A DNA stretch of 39,610 nucleotides, from the NCBI GenBank assembly GCA_001766655.1, contig MJCC01000007.1, forward strand, positions 557,991-597,600, given 5' to 3'. Below, piece by piece: positions 9,942 to 19,119 of this stretch. The notes beneath the pieces were generated by a model. The model saw only the letters and a program-made list of their open reading frames with translations, had not been told where the DNA came from and ran no database searches. The translations under genes and the position numbers were made by a program. The DNA comes from Phytomonas francai. Lineage: Eukaryota; Euglenozoa; Kinetoplastea; Trypanosomatida; Trypanosomatidae. The first letter of the stretch is position 1; the number at the start of each line of letters is the position of its first letter.

Positions 9942-12900
9942 TCACTCGTAAAACGCCAAGTAAACCTCCGACGCGCATCCGCGCACGGCGCCCTCATCCA
10001 CGATCGTCACGACATCGTCGTCGCAGCAAAACCACACGTCCGGGACCGCCAGATCGCGCACGTAGGCGATGAAGTGCCCGCCGTCGAGCGAGCCGTAGTG
10101 GGCCACGATCCCGACGAGGCGCCGCACCAGCCCCGGCACGCGCCGCGTGCGCTCCCCAAAGGCGTCGAAGAGCGCGCGGGAGAGCGCCGGGGGGTCGTCC
10201 GGCGGCGCGCGCGCCCCCCCCCCGCCCGCTGTGACAGCCCCGCCGCCGGTGGGGGTCGCCGTGAGATTCGCAGGGGGGGACGAGGCCGAGGAGGCGGGGA
10301 TCGCCGTGACAGCCGTGACAGCTGTGACAGCCGTGACAGGCGGGACAGCTGTGACAGGCGGGACAGCTGTGGCAGCCATGACAGCTGTGACAGGCGGGAC
10401 AGCTGTGACAGCCATGACAGCTGTGACAGGCGGGACAGCTGTGACAGGCGGGANAGCTGTGACAGGCGGGACAGCTGTGGCAGACGGGACAGCTGTGACA
10501 GGCGGGCTCACGGGGGTAGGGACGCCGTTGGAGCCCGGGAACAGGGATTGCGCCCGCTCCAGGACTTTTTTGCTTTTGTAGAGCTCGACCACCTCGTTCG
10601 AGACGTACGGCCGCACATCCAGCTCCGTCGAGATCTCCACCGGGGTGTTGACTTTGATAAAATCATTCGAGGCGGCGTCGTAGTGAAATCGTAACAGGTG
10701 CACGGCGAGGGTGCCACCAAGACGGGTAATATAACTCCGCACCTCCGCCTCTTGGTAAACGCAGTTTTCACGCATGTTAGGTATCGCCCCCAGTTCCTGC
10801 TTGGGATGCTTCGAGGATTGCTGTTGTTGCTTTTGCGCGCGAGCGAGTTTGTTATGTGCCTCTTGTTTTTGGAAGCTCATCGCTTGAAAGCAGTTTTCGC
10901 AGGCGTAGAGGTCCTTACCTTTTAGCTGTGCAGGCGCGAAGGTCATCTTCACCCCTTCCCAAATACTTTGTCTGATTGGAATGGAAAGCAACATAAACAT
11001 CTCATCCCGCGGAGCTTTATGACGACAACTTGAGCACGTCACCTCCGTACGTGTGACTCCCTCGAAGCTTATGCGATTCGATTTCCTCTTCTCCTCAGGG
11101 CTCCTATCCTTGTCAAACTCATCGGCGATGCGGTTTAAAAGACAAAGCAGGAACTCCTGCGCATCCTGCTGTTCGTCTTGCTCAAATAAAGAAGATATTT
11201 TACAAATCTCCATATATACACGCTGCACGTTGTGGTAAGCAGAATCATTGCGAAGATCAAAAACTGTCTGCATGTTAAGATGACGTATCAAAATGTGCAA
11301 CGCGGTGGTAAGGCTACCAGGGCTCTGAAACGTCTGCATATGCAGAAGAGGTCGAGTAAAAAACACACACCGCAGCACGCACTGCAGCACTGCATTGATA
11401 TAGCAAAAATACCCCGGGTTTGTAAAGCCGCTAATCTTGGCCCGAACGAGGATCGTTTCAAGCGCCTCCCTCGAAAGATGCCCGTTGTAGACATGATGCG
11501 AACTCATCCCAACCTCCCGAGATTTATGGGTTTGGGTTTCGTTGTTGTAAGTCGGCAGGTAGTCGACCAGTTCCGTTGACTTCCTCACCCGATGCGCCTG
11601 CATGAGCGAAGTGGAGGTTTTTCCAGCCGCCGTTGAGGACGCGATTTGCTTTTCGTGCGCCAACATCGGCCGATTTTGCAATGAATGCCGTGGGACAGGA
11701 AAAACTAAACGAACTCGACGATTTCTTAAATAGACTAATAACGCCATCAGCTGCGATAAACGACGCATCACGCGATGACGGCGGTTTTCGTTATTGTAGT
11801 TGAGACCGAAAATCTGCCACGGCGTGCTTCTACATCGCAAACACAGCACCTGAAAGCTCCAGTGGTTTGTCGAACTATAGTGAAAATAAGGAGGGGGAAG
11901 CTCCATAGGTGAGCTCGGATCCCTTGCTTCCTTTGCAATGCCCCCACTGGATGTTGTACTCATTAGCGGCAGGGTGTGCGGTACGCTGCTTTTCTCCGAG
12001 TGTGTATTTTGCGCGGTAGGGTGCTCAGCTCTGGCGGTGAATAGAAACGCGTCATCACGGAATCTCGAGGCTCGTTTGTTCTGCATGCTGAAAAAAAACG
12101 CCCTATCAAAGTCATTTTTAACGTTCAAATAGAATTCATATCTTGCCCTCGGATTCGCCTTTCCGTTCTCAAAGTCACGAACAAACGCGGTTGGAAAGAT
12201 GATGGGAAAGTGAGAAGAATCGTTCGATGAGAGGCGGGAACTCGCGCGTACGCTCGGGAATTGCGGGATCGCGACAAATATGTAGTGATTTGAAAAAAGC
12301 TTATGGGCCTGCCTATCGTGCGCGACCGATCCATCTTTTGTCCCTACCACCCCTGGCAAACGGGCACGCTGGAGGTCAAAGATATGCTGTTCGGTATGTT
12401 GAAGACAACAACAAGTCGCGCAAGTGGTACATATAAAAAGGGCTCTGCTATTTCTACTCTCGGTACTTATATTTAGACACACAGGGGTACCATTTTCCTT
12501 CCCGTTGGAATCCCGCGAAGCTGCGAGATCTCCGGCCGCAGCTGGCTTCGCGATACTCGCATACTCCACCAAATTGGAAGCATTCTCACGATGCTCGCTG
12601 TCATCCTCCGTCGTGTATTTCTCTTTTTTACTAAAGTGGTTCGTAAAGATTTTCACAAGATTAAACTTGTTGGGTTTAATCCTTGATCGTGACATCGCCT
12701 TACTTTTTTCAACCTTTTGAGGATCTAACACGGGGTAGATACCGTGCATGGTGAGGGTGTCTAAACTCCCACTCCCCAACGTCTGCTCATTCACGGCGCT
12801 GAGGCAATACACGCAGGAAATTCTCGGCAAGACATCGCTCTCAAGGACTTTCTCACTCAACCACTTCTCTGAATAGACTTGGGCGAGCTCATTCAAGTTT

Positions 12901-12950
12901 ATATTGCCCACGCACTCACATAATATGGTATCCTCCTCTTGGGATGTCAT
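9942..12950 (-). CDS. ubiquitin carboxyl-terminal hydrolase (USP family), possibly with a ZnF-UBP-like N-terminus
   Basis: The protein has 1002 residues from the first ATG; the open frame reaches 13 codons further only to a TTG. USPs are cysteine peptidases that remove ubiquitin. The Cys box GFTNPGYFCYINAVLQ puts the nucleophile at Cys516, in a variant of the usual GLxNxGNTCYMNS. The QDAQEFLLCLL segment follows. CxxC pairs (CSSC, CENC) form the finger. The His box YGSLDGGHFIAYV gives His959, and the protein ends EVYLAFYE as USPs do. The N-terminal half has Cys/His clusters (CVYC, CTTCATCC, then several His) resembling a ZnF-UBP domain as in USP16/45; this part is uncertain. A repetitive TAV/PPVTAV insertion lies between finger and His box. 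One base (10454) is undetermined. The gene ends at TGA. Confidence 0.9.
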   Translation of the reverse strand: MTSQEEDTILCECVGNINLNELAQVYSEKWLSEKVLESDVLPRISCVYCLSAVNEQTLGSGSLDTLTMHGIYPVLDPQKVEKSKAMSRSRIKPNKFNLVKIFTNHFSKKEKYTTEDDSEHRENASNLVEYASIAKPAAAGDLAASRDSNGKENGTPVCLNISTESRNSRALFICTTCATCCCLQHTEQHIFDLQRARLPGVVGTKDGSVAHDRQAHKLFSNHYIFVAIPQFPSVRASSRLSSNDSSHFPIIFPTAFVRDFENGKANPRARYEFYLNVKNDFDRAFFFSMQNKRASRFRDDAFLFTARAEHPTAQNTHSEKSSVPHTLPLMSTTSSGGIAKEARDPSSPMELPPPYFHYSSTNHWSFQVLCLRCRSTPWQIFGLNYNNENRRHRVMRRLSQLMALLVYLRNRRVRLVFPVPRHSLQNRPMLAHEKQIASSTAAGKTSTSLMQAHRVRKSTELVDYLPTYNNETQTHKSREVGMSSHHVYNGHLSREALETILVRAKISGFTNPGYFCYINAVLQCVLRCVFFTRPLLHMQTFQSPGSLTTALHILIRHLNMQTVFDLRNDSAYHNVQRVYMEICKISSLFEQDEQQDAQEFLLCLLNRIADEFDKDRSPEEKRKSNRISFEGVTRTEVTCSSCRHKAPRDEMFMLLSIPIRQSIWEGVKMTFAPAQLKGKDLYACENCFQAMSFQKQEAHNKLARAQKQQQQSSKHPKQELGAIPNMRENCVYQEAEVRSYITRLGGTLAVHLLRFHYDAASNDFIKVNTPVEISTELDVRPYVSNEVVELYKSKKVLERAQSLFPGSNGVPTPVSPPVTAVPSATAVPPVTAXPPVTAVPPVTAVMAVTAVPPVTAVMAATAVPPVTAVPPVTAVTAVTAVTAIPASSASSPPANLTATPTGGGAVTAGGGGARAPPDDPPALSRALFDAFGERTRRVPGLVRRLVGIVAHYGSLDGGHFIAYVRDLAVPDVWFCCDDDVVTIVDEGAVRGCASEVYLAFYE
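10300..10505. repeat. coding minisatellite, 9/18-bp units
   Basis: About 200 bases are built from gtgacagcy (9 bp) and an 18-bp form with gtgacaggcgggacagct. On the minus strand they encode TAV and PPVTAV runs inside the catalytic domain of the ubiquitin hydrolase. All units are multiples of three, so copy-number change would not break the gene. The N at 10454 falls inside, so copy number may be misassembled. Confidence 0.93.
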
Positions 12951-13810
12951 GTAAAAATGATTGTCTGCGTTTTGTCCCGTACGTCTCAATTTTGTATCTA
13001 GACCTCTGATTCGTCGTGTCTAGCACTTTTTCTTTTCCAAGAGTATCTTCTTTAACCCTTTAGCGAACGTATAGATTATAGTGTAGGGGAACTTCAAAAA
13101 ATGACTTCGTTTTCCCCCTAACCTCAAGCCAATACTATGTAGGCTCTAAGATATACAGAGATTATATATACCTATTTATTCTTACGGATATGAATAATAC
13201 AATCCAAAAAATAAGTGTATGAAAGGCATAAAGTTACTTTTGTGGTCTGAATCTAGGGAATAAAGAATAATTTTTGTTTGACCTTTTTTTTATCTTTATA
13301 ATTAAAAAAAACACCACAAGAGCAATAAAAACGAAAATCGGGAAAATGGAATTCGGAAAACCGAGGAACGAAAAGGCTCTATATATGCAAAGTTTGACTA
13401 GCATTACATGCTATTATTTAAGCAGTAATGATGCATGGTTTTCACAGATCTGTACTGCACGAATTATTCCCCGGTATCCCTTCGTGATCATACCTATCTA
13501 TCTAAATAATTCAGTTTTTGGATTGATGCAAGGTAAAAGCAATAAAAATAGGCATACGTATAAAACACACGAAAAGGGAAAACCATAACTCCAGAATTAA
13601 ATAAATGTGACACCTTTGGTTGGAAAATTATATAAAACTCTTGACAAGTGAATTCTTCTTGTCGTCACTTTTACTATATGAATCATGGGGAAAGGGGTTT
13701 ACAAAATGCACCAAGCCTACCCAAAGATTTCCCTGAGAAGAATGATTTATTCCGTTCTCTAAGTGCCTCTCCCACCATTACATTCCATCTTCACCACCAC
13801 CAGAGTCGCC
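12951..13810. other. spacer upstream of the ubiquitin hydrolase
   Basis: AT-rich with no supportable gene. A polypyrimidine run ending ccctag on the minus strand (about 13254-13280) could be the acceptor for the hydrolase, giving a 5'UTR of about 300 nt. Two plus-strand frames (13274-13588, 13648-13836) have no recognisable content. Confidence 0.5.
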
Positions 13811-14305
13811 TTAAGAGTATGTGTCGATTCCTTTAACGTATGAATTGAGCAAAACCAAGAGCTCTACCCCCGTTGGGATGATGGAAAAGTAAAAAACATG
13901 GTAGATTCGCGCAACGTGGGCTAAGGAATTCCAAGCCATAATGAGCAGTACCCCGGCCACACCGTCACACAGACCCTGAAAAAGGTTATCCAACCCAAAA
14001 CGCAGCGTCCGCCCGGTTAGAACCCCCCACAAATTGAAAAATAAACACAAAAAACTCGTTGCGAGGCAAAGATTTGTGGTATTTCGGAGGAAAACATAAT
14101 CTTCATGATGATAAACTTGTGCGAGGGAGTTCTCAACAATCATACGTGTATTACCCTTGGAAACGCACACTAAAGCGGTGAAGTGAACAAGCCACATCAC
14201 CGCTCGAAAGGGCACAAGAAATAGCTCGTTAAGATTTACGAATAATGTTGGAAATACCCCGCATATTTTTCGATACGGACGCTGCTTCACATAATGAATC
14301 GCCAT
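13811..14305 (-). CDS. TMEM107-like transition-zone membrane protein
   Basis: This 164-residue protein has four hydrophobic segments at roughly 28-47, 77-98, 108-128 and 134-156. The arrangement matches TMEM107: a first helix near the N-terminus, a loop with YHHEDY, a second helix ending before a loop (TGRTLRFGLDNLFQGLCD), then two helices with an aromatic pair between them (RIYHVFYFSIIPTGVELLVLL). TMEM107 belongs to the MKS module of the ciliary transition zone and helps control which membrane proteins enter the cilium. Sequence similarity is modest, so the family call rests on length, topology and scattered identities. ATG start, TAA stop. Alternatives are other four-helix tetraspan proteins of unknown role. 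Confidence 0.7.
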   Translation of the reverse strand: MAIHYVKQRPYRKICGVFPTLFVNLNELFLVPFRAVMWLVHFTALVCVSKGNTRMIVENSLAQVYHHEDYVFLRNTTNLCLATSFLCLFFNLWGVLTGRTLRFGLDNLFQGLCDGVAGVLLIMAWNSLAHVARIYHVFYFSIIPTGVELLVLLNSYVKGIDTYS

Positions 14306-14341
14306 TTCTTAGAAAAAGAAGGCTCATTCGAGCGAAAAAGA

Positions 14342-14370
14342 CTGAGAAATATTGGTAAAATAAAGAAAGA
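14342..14370 (-). promoter_or_regulatory. putative trans-splice acceptor of the TMEM107-like gene
   Basis: The minus strand reads a T-rich run ending tatttctcag, with AG at 14343-14342, 37 nt before the ATG. A second AG at 14309-14308 lies only 2 nt from the ATG. Confidence 0.45.
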
Positions 14371-14392
14371 ACAAAGATCTCAAAACGAGAAG

Positions 14393-14393
14393 A

Positions 14394-14430
<37 letters not shown>
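14393..14430. repeat. (AAT)n microsatellite
   Basis: About 12 AAT units between the TMEM107-like gene and its upstream neighbour. Confidence 0.95.
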
Positions 14431-14431
<1 letters not shown>

Positions 14432-14527
14432 TTAGTATTGTAAATGAGGAAAATGACAGGACACATTTTCAGACCGTCGATATGCTGAACTAATTAAGAC
14501 ACAATGTGAAGGATACAGATCGCATAG

Positions 14528-17500
14528 CTAATGCATATGATCGTTAGAGGAACTCAACGAACATGTATCCTCTGCATTGATAAATGCGGCGAGCTGTGCG
14601 GGAGGAATCAACGATCGTGCAGCGAATATTTTCCCGCTACCGCACGAAGCATTCCCAGAGGCCTTTATCGATTCAAGGCATGTGTGAAGTAGATCCGAGG
14701 CCGATCGCCATGGAAAAACCCCCCCACATGCTCGAGATTTCAAGAATGGCGAAGGATCCTCGGATTCTTCTTTTAGTCGCATCCTCCTCAGGCTCAACAC
14801 CCTGGCTGGTTGTGAGCCCTGAAGAAATCTTGTTCGCGGAGAAGTTAGTAGGGGGGGTTTACTCGATAAGAGAAGCTCTCGCACACTTTGCAACGCATAG
14901 GAAAGGGAGATACTCTCCTCAGGGGACCCACATCGTGCGGCAGCCTCGCACAGCCATGAGCTCAGTACATTAAAAGGTTCAAAAATGCTAGAAAAGACCT
15001 TTCTTTCTGCAGAACTCACCCGACGGATATAGTCTGCTGCCCCTATTACCTCGACTGCGAGCACACGTTGAATCTGAAGAAACGCTTCAGGAGAAATCCG
15101 TTCAATCATGGCAACGCAATCCTCCAGAGCCACTTGTGAGGATTTCAGTGAAGATGAAAACGACATCTTCAGACTCACGGCCCGCATGCAGCTGAGCAAC
15201 GTACGCAAAACAACCCGCATTTCCGTATGAAGACGATCAAAGCTAAAGGCCCGGCGAATGCAATCAAGTACTTCTTCACCATGCCAGGAATGCAATAAAC
15301 CCTGCTCTTTTTTGCAACAAGAAGAAGAGGAGGAGGGGTGGGAGCTTTCATACCGGTTTCCCCCACGCTGAGGCTCTTTTTCGCCGCACCCAAGCCGTAC
15401 GCCCTCTCGCACAAACTGCCTTAGCAAAGTCCTGTACGCACACCGTACGGGGGCATCCCCCCACGCGAGCAAGGCCCTCCCCACTGCCCCTTCTCCATCC
15501 CTAACCTTCGCGCTATCCTTTCCCTCCCTTTCCTTTTCGTCCGCCCTGCGAGGGCTCATCGGGCAGGACTCTTCAAGAGCCTCCGCCAGCTCCCTCTTCT
15601 CGGATTCGCTCGCGGTACGCAGGGGATGGAGCTCAGCGGCGGTGGCGACCGCGGCGAGGTGCGCCAACAACCGCTCCAGCCATCGCAATTCGCTGTCTCC
15701 TCGCACGATGCCCTGGCCCTGCGGGGCTGAATTTCCCGCGTCAGCCGTCGTCTCCGCGTAGCCTGCGAGGAAGCGGCGGCAGAAGGGCCAAATCCCGCCC
15801 TTCTCGTAGTCCACGACGAGGCTGTCGGCCGAGGCGGTCTCGTCGAGGACGAGCAGCGGCAGGAGCCGCCCCGGCCCCGCCAGGTCATCGTCGTCGCCGT
15901 CGTCGGCGGCCCGCCCGCCCCCTCGCCGAGGCCGCCCCCCGCGCGCGGGCCTCGCNNNNNNNNNNNNNNNNNNNNNNNNNNNNNNNNNNNNNNNNNNNNN
16001 NNNNNNNNNNNNNNNNNNNNNNNNNNNNNNNNNNNNNNNNNNNNNNNNNNNNNNNNNNNNNNNNNNNNNNNNNNNNNNNNNNNNNNNNNNNNNNNNNNNN
16101 NNNNNNNNNNNNNNNNNNNNNNNNNNNNNNNNNNNNNNNNNNNNNNNNNNNNNNNNNNNNNNNNNNNNNNNNNNNNNNNNNNNNNNNNNNGGGGGGGGGG
16201 GGGGCCCGCGCGCAGCAAAAGGGCGAGCGGCCGCCGGAGGTGCGCGTGCAGACGGCGTAACCCCCCGCCCGCGGGGGACTCCAGTCCCCGCCGCACCCCC
16301 GAGCTCGCAAAGAGCCAAAGCCCCCCTGCCAGGCGTTGGCAATAACCCCGCAAGGGGTCCTGGGGGGGGGGAGGGCACGAAGCCTTCGCATCGTGCGTTG
16401 GGCCGACGCGTACGTCTGCCGTGCCAGCCGCCCATGAAGTCCATAGGTGCTTGAGAAGAACTTTTTCTTCCCTATTCACCAAATCAACCACCTTCTCAGG
16501 CGTCTCAAGCTTAACTCGGCAAAGCGCATAGGCGAAGGCGAAAGATGAAATCACATTCCTATACGAATCATGTTCATAATAATCCGTATTGGCGAACGAT
16601 CGTTCGTCCGAATTAAGAGGTTCGGGGCGAGTTTGACAGCCTGAAGCGTGGAGCTGCTGTTCACAGAGGGCGGCTATGATGGAAATGCGCGCGCGGGTGG
16701 TTGCCAAGGGTAAACTCGCCCAATTAACCCCCCCTCCAGTAAAAGGGATAAGCATTTCGATCAGTGCGGAGGAGAGAAGAATAATCTGCGAGGTTGCCCA
16801 TATGCTGCGCCGCATTGCCAAATCCCTGTTGTTCGTTGTAATGACCACGGTAATGCGCTCTCCTGTGATCGCGCCTTCGTATTTCGCTAACGCCCACTGA
16901 CATGCCTCCAGCTCCCTTAGTAACCATGAATTCAGAAACCCTACCCAGTGCACGAAATTGCAGCCGAAGAAGTAAAACTTAAACGGGGAGGGCATTGAAT
17001 TCTTCGAGTGCAAAGGATCTGTAAAGGCCTCCAAATAGGCGTCATGAGACTCCACATGCCACGAAGTATCCGCGGTGGAAAACACTCTCGATTCGAAGGC
17101 ACTCCAGGCAGGATTCCGGTCACCGAGAACAAATGGGCAAACAGCATCTCCCGCGCTGTGATCTTCCTCCTGTTTGTTAAGTAACCGCGCCGCCGGCTTA
17201 GATAGAATAGCCGCGCACAACTCCGAAATCAAACACGGCAACGAATGTAGTGTTAAAATCGACCCGGTATTTTCTTTTACAGTTCCGTTTACCTCTCCTT
17301 TTTTTCCCGCAGTGAGACCCCTTGCCTCGCGATAGGCAAGAGGCCATATCACAACAGCCTCCTCCGGCGGGAGGGTGATGATAGAAAGAGAAGAACACCT
17401 CCCCTCTCCCGCTCCCTCTTCTTTTCTTTCTTTCTTTTCATTCCGCTCACCACCGTCCTCCTCCATGACACGCGCCTGACGGCAAACGAGAGGGCAAAAT

Positions 17501-18702
17501 CGAATACTATCCGGTAAATCACCGAGAAGGAGGCTAAAAGAAGCATCCCTGTTCGCCTCCCCAGCCCCAGCATTACTATCGTTAGGATAGCCACGGTTGT
17601 GGGGTTCAAACTTCAATAACCACCCCCGCAGCCTGCGAGTATCCTTGCTGAGCATTTCACTTGAATGATTACGCTCTATACGGCGAGGACTAATCTCGTC
17701 TTTGGTGGTTAGGTATTCATCACAGGGCGGGAGCTGCAGGAAAACTCCGTCCATCTCCCCCATCCGGATGAATTTAACAGTATCCTTCGGTTTAGCGTGC
17801 GTGGTGTCTCTCTTTTCCCCCTTTCCCTCCCTTTTTGGTGAATTCTTCCTTTCATTCCTTTTTCCCTCTAAAGGTTTCTTCACCCCTTTATATTCCTCAT
17901 CGACGCCCTTTGGCGTGGTCGTCGTGAGGTTTAGTACACGCCGACCAAGCGGGGCCGTTCGGAAGCTGCCGCCGCCCGCGAAAGGGGGGTTTGGAAGTGG
18001 ACGAGAAGGAGAAGGAGGACGAGCAAAAGGAGGAGGAGGAGGAGGAGGAGAAAGAGGAGAAAATGACGGGCTGGGCAAACGGCAATTGGGGGTCGTGGGA
18101 ACGCTCGACGGCGGTGTTTCCTCCAGGTGAAGTACAAAAGCGTCGTCGTCGCTCGGAGCCTCCGGCACGTTCTTTTGGAAGCTTCCAGGTTTTAAGTGTG
18201 ATTCAGGCAAAATAAATCCATTGGTAGGATCGTGCTTGTCATCCTTTCCCACTAGTGAAGGGGGGAAAGTGCTTTCTTGTGTGGTAAAATACACGCAATC
18301 ATGTTGAGAATCTAAATAGTGAATAGGGCAATCCTCAAAAATCGGCTCCGTTGATAACGACAAGTTAGACTGTGTATTAGACACCTCAATAAAGCTACTA
18401 TTACTACTATTATGCGGTTTCACCTGCTCATTTGAAGCTTCAGGTAAGCTTTCAGCCCCTGAGAAAAAGTCTGGAAGACGATATGGAGACGACGACCATA
18501 CCAACTCAAGCGAGGTTATATCATGATGCCGAGCTTTTAGCACAAGAAACTGCGTTCCTCGAACCCTTGTGCGCTTTTCCTGAAAAGAGGAAGAGGATAA
18601 TAAGAAAGCTTCCTCAATAGGAATAAAAAGGACTCCTGAGGTGCTTCTTAAGGTTGCACCTTCCGCATTAACAGATAGGCATGCTTGAGGGGCAAGCGGC
18701 AT
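14528..18702 (-). CDS. large unknown protein, interrupted by an assembly gap
   Basis: I do not recognise this protein. The N-terminal part (ATG at 18702) runs about 830 codons to the N gap. The C-terminal part (gap to TAG at 14528) runs about 475 codons in a different frame. Both sides are free of stops and similar in composition, so they are probably one gene whose gap size is wrong. Visible features: a Ser-rich first third; a proline-rich stretch SPPPPPPPFARPPSPS near residue 230; a basic Lys/Arg/Glu region at about 265-305; a hydrophobic helical part (FYFFGCNFVHWVGFLNSWLL) near 620; and a helical C-terminal region with VALEDCVAMIERISPEAFLQ. The polyproline stretch suggests protein-protein contacts. 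The start is well supported by an acceptor 13 nt upstream. Two separate genes remain possible. Confidence 0.7.
15956..16204. other. assembly gap (235 N) followed by a 14-G run
   Basis: Positions 15956-16190 are undetermined. A run of 14 G follows directly, and both flanks are very GC-rich. The reading frames on the two sides do not match across the stated gap length, so that length is probably an estimate. Confidence 0.99.
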
Positions 18703-18715
18703 TACTTTAGCCAAC

Positions 18716-18733
18716 CTTTAGAAGAAAAAAAAA
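18716..18733 (-). promoter_or_regulatory. putative trans-splice acceptor of the large unknown gene
   Basis: The minus strand reads a long T run followed by cttctaaag, with AG at 18717-18716, 13 nt before the ATG at 18702. It excludes the upstream TTG as the start. Confidence 0.6.
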
Positions 18734-19119
18734 AGGCACAATAGTTGATGATGGAACATTAGAAAAAGATGAAGTAATGGAAATAACAAGTAGAAATAAT
18801 GTCAATATCATGCTTACTTTTCCTTCAGGCCTGTTAATATTAAGTAGAGCATAGTTAAGATAATAATAAAAAGGCAGCTCAAATGTAAGCGGTATAGCTC
18901 TACCGTAGACATTTATAGGGAGATCTTCCAACTTTGTATTTTCTTCCTTACACTACTTTTATGTGAGGTGGAGAAACTTTGAATAAAAAAGAGATTGCTG
19001 GGATGTAAACGAGATCTCGACATCCATTGAATTCTTAATAAAATCCCCCCTGCGAGTAGGTCTAAGAAAAGAAAGTACAGGAAATATGATCATGTATTTA
19101 TTTATGTAATTGTTATTAG
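18734..19119. other. AT-rich spacer
   Basis: No supportable gene. A 74-codon minus-strand frame (18707-18931) overlaps the acceptor of the next gene and is judged accidental. Confidence 0.6.

Noticed and set aside
10074..10694. 206-codon plus-strand frame with a DRRDSC-type repeat
   Set aside because: It is the antisense reading of the ubiquitin hydrolase minisatellite; the minus frame contains the His box and catalytic context.
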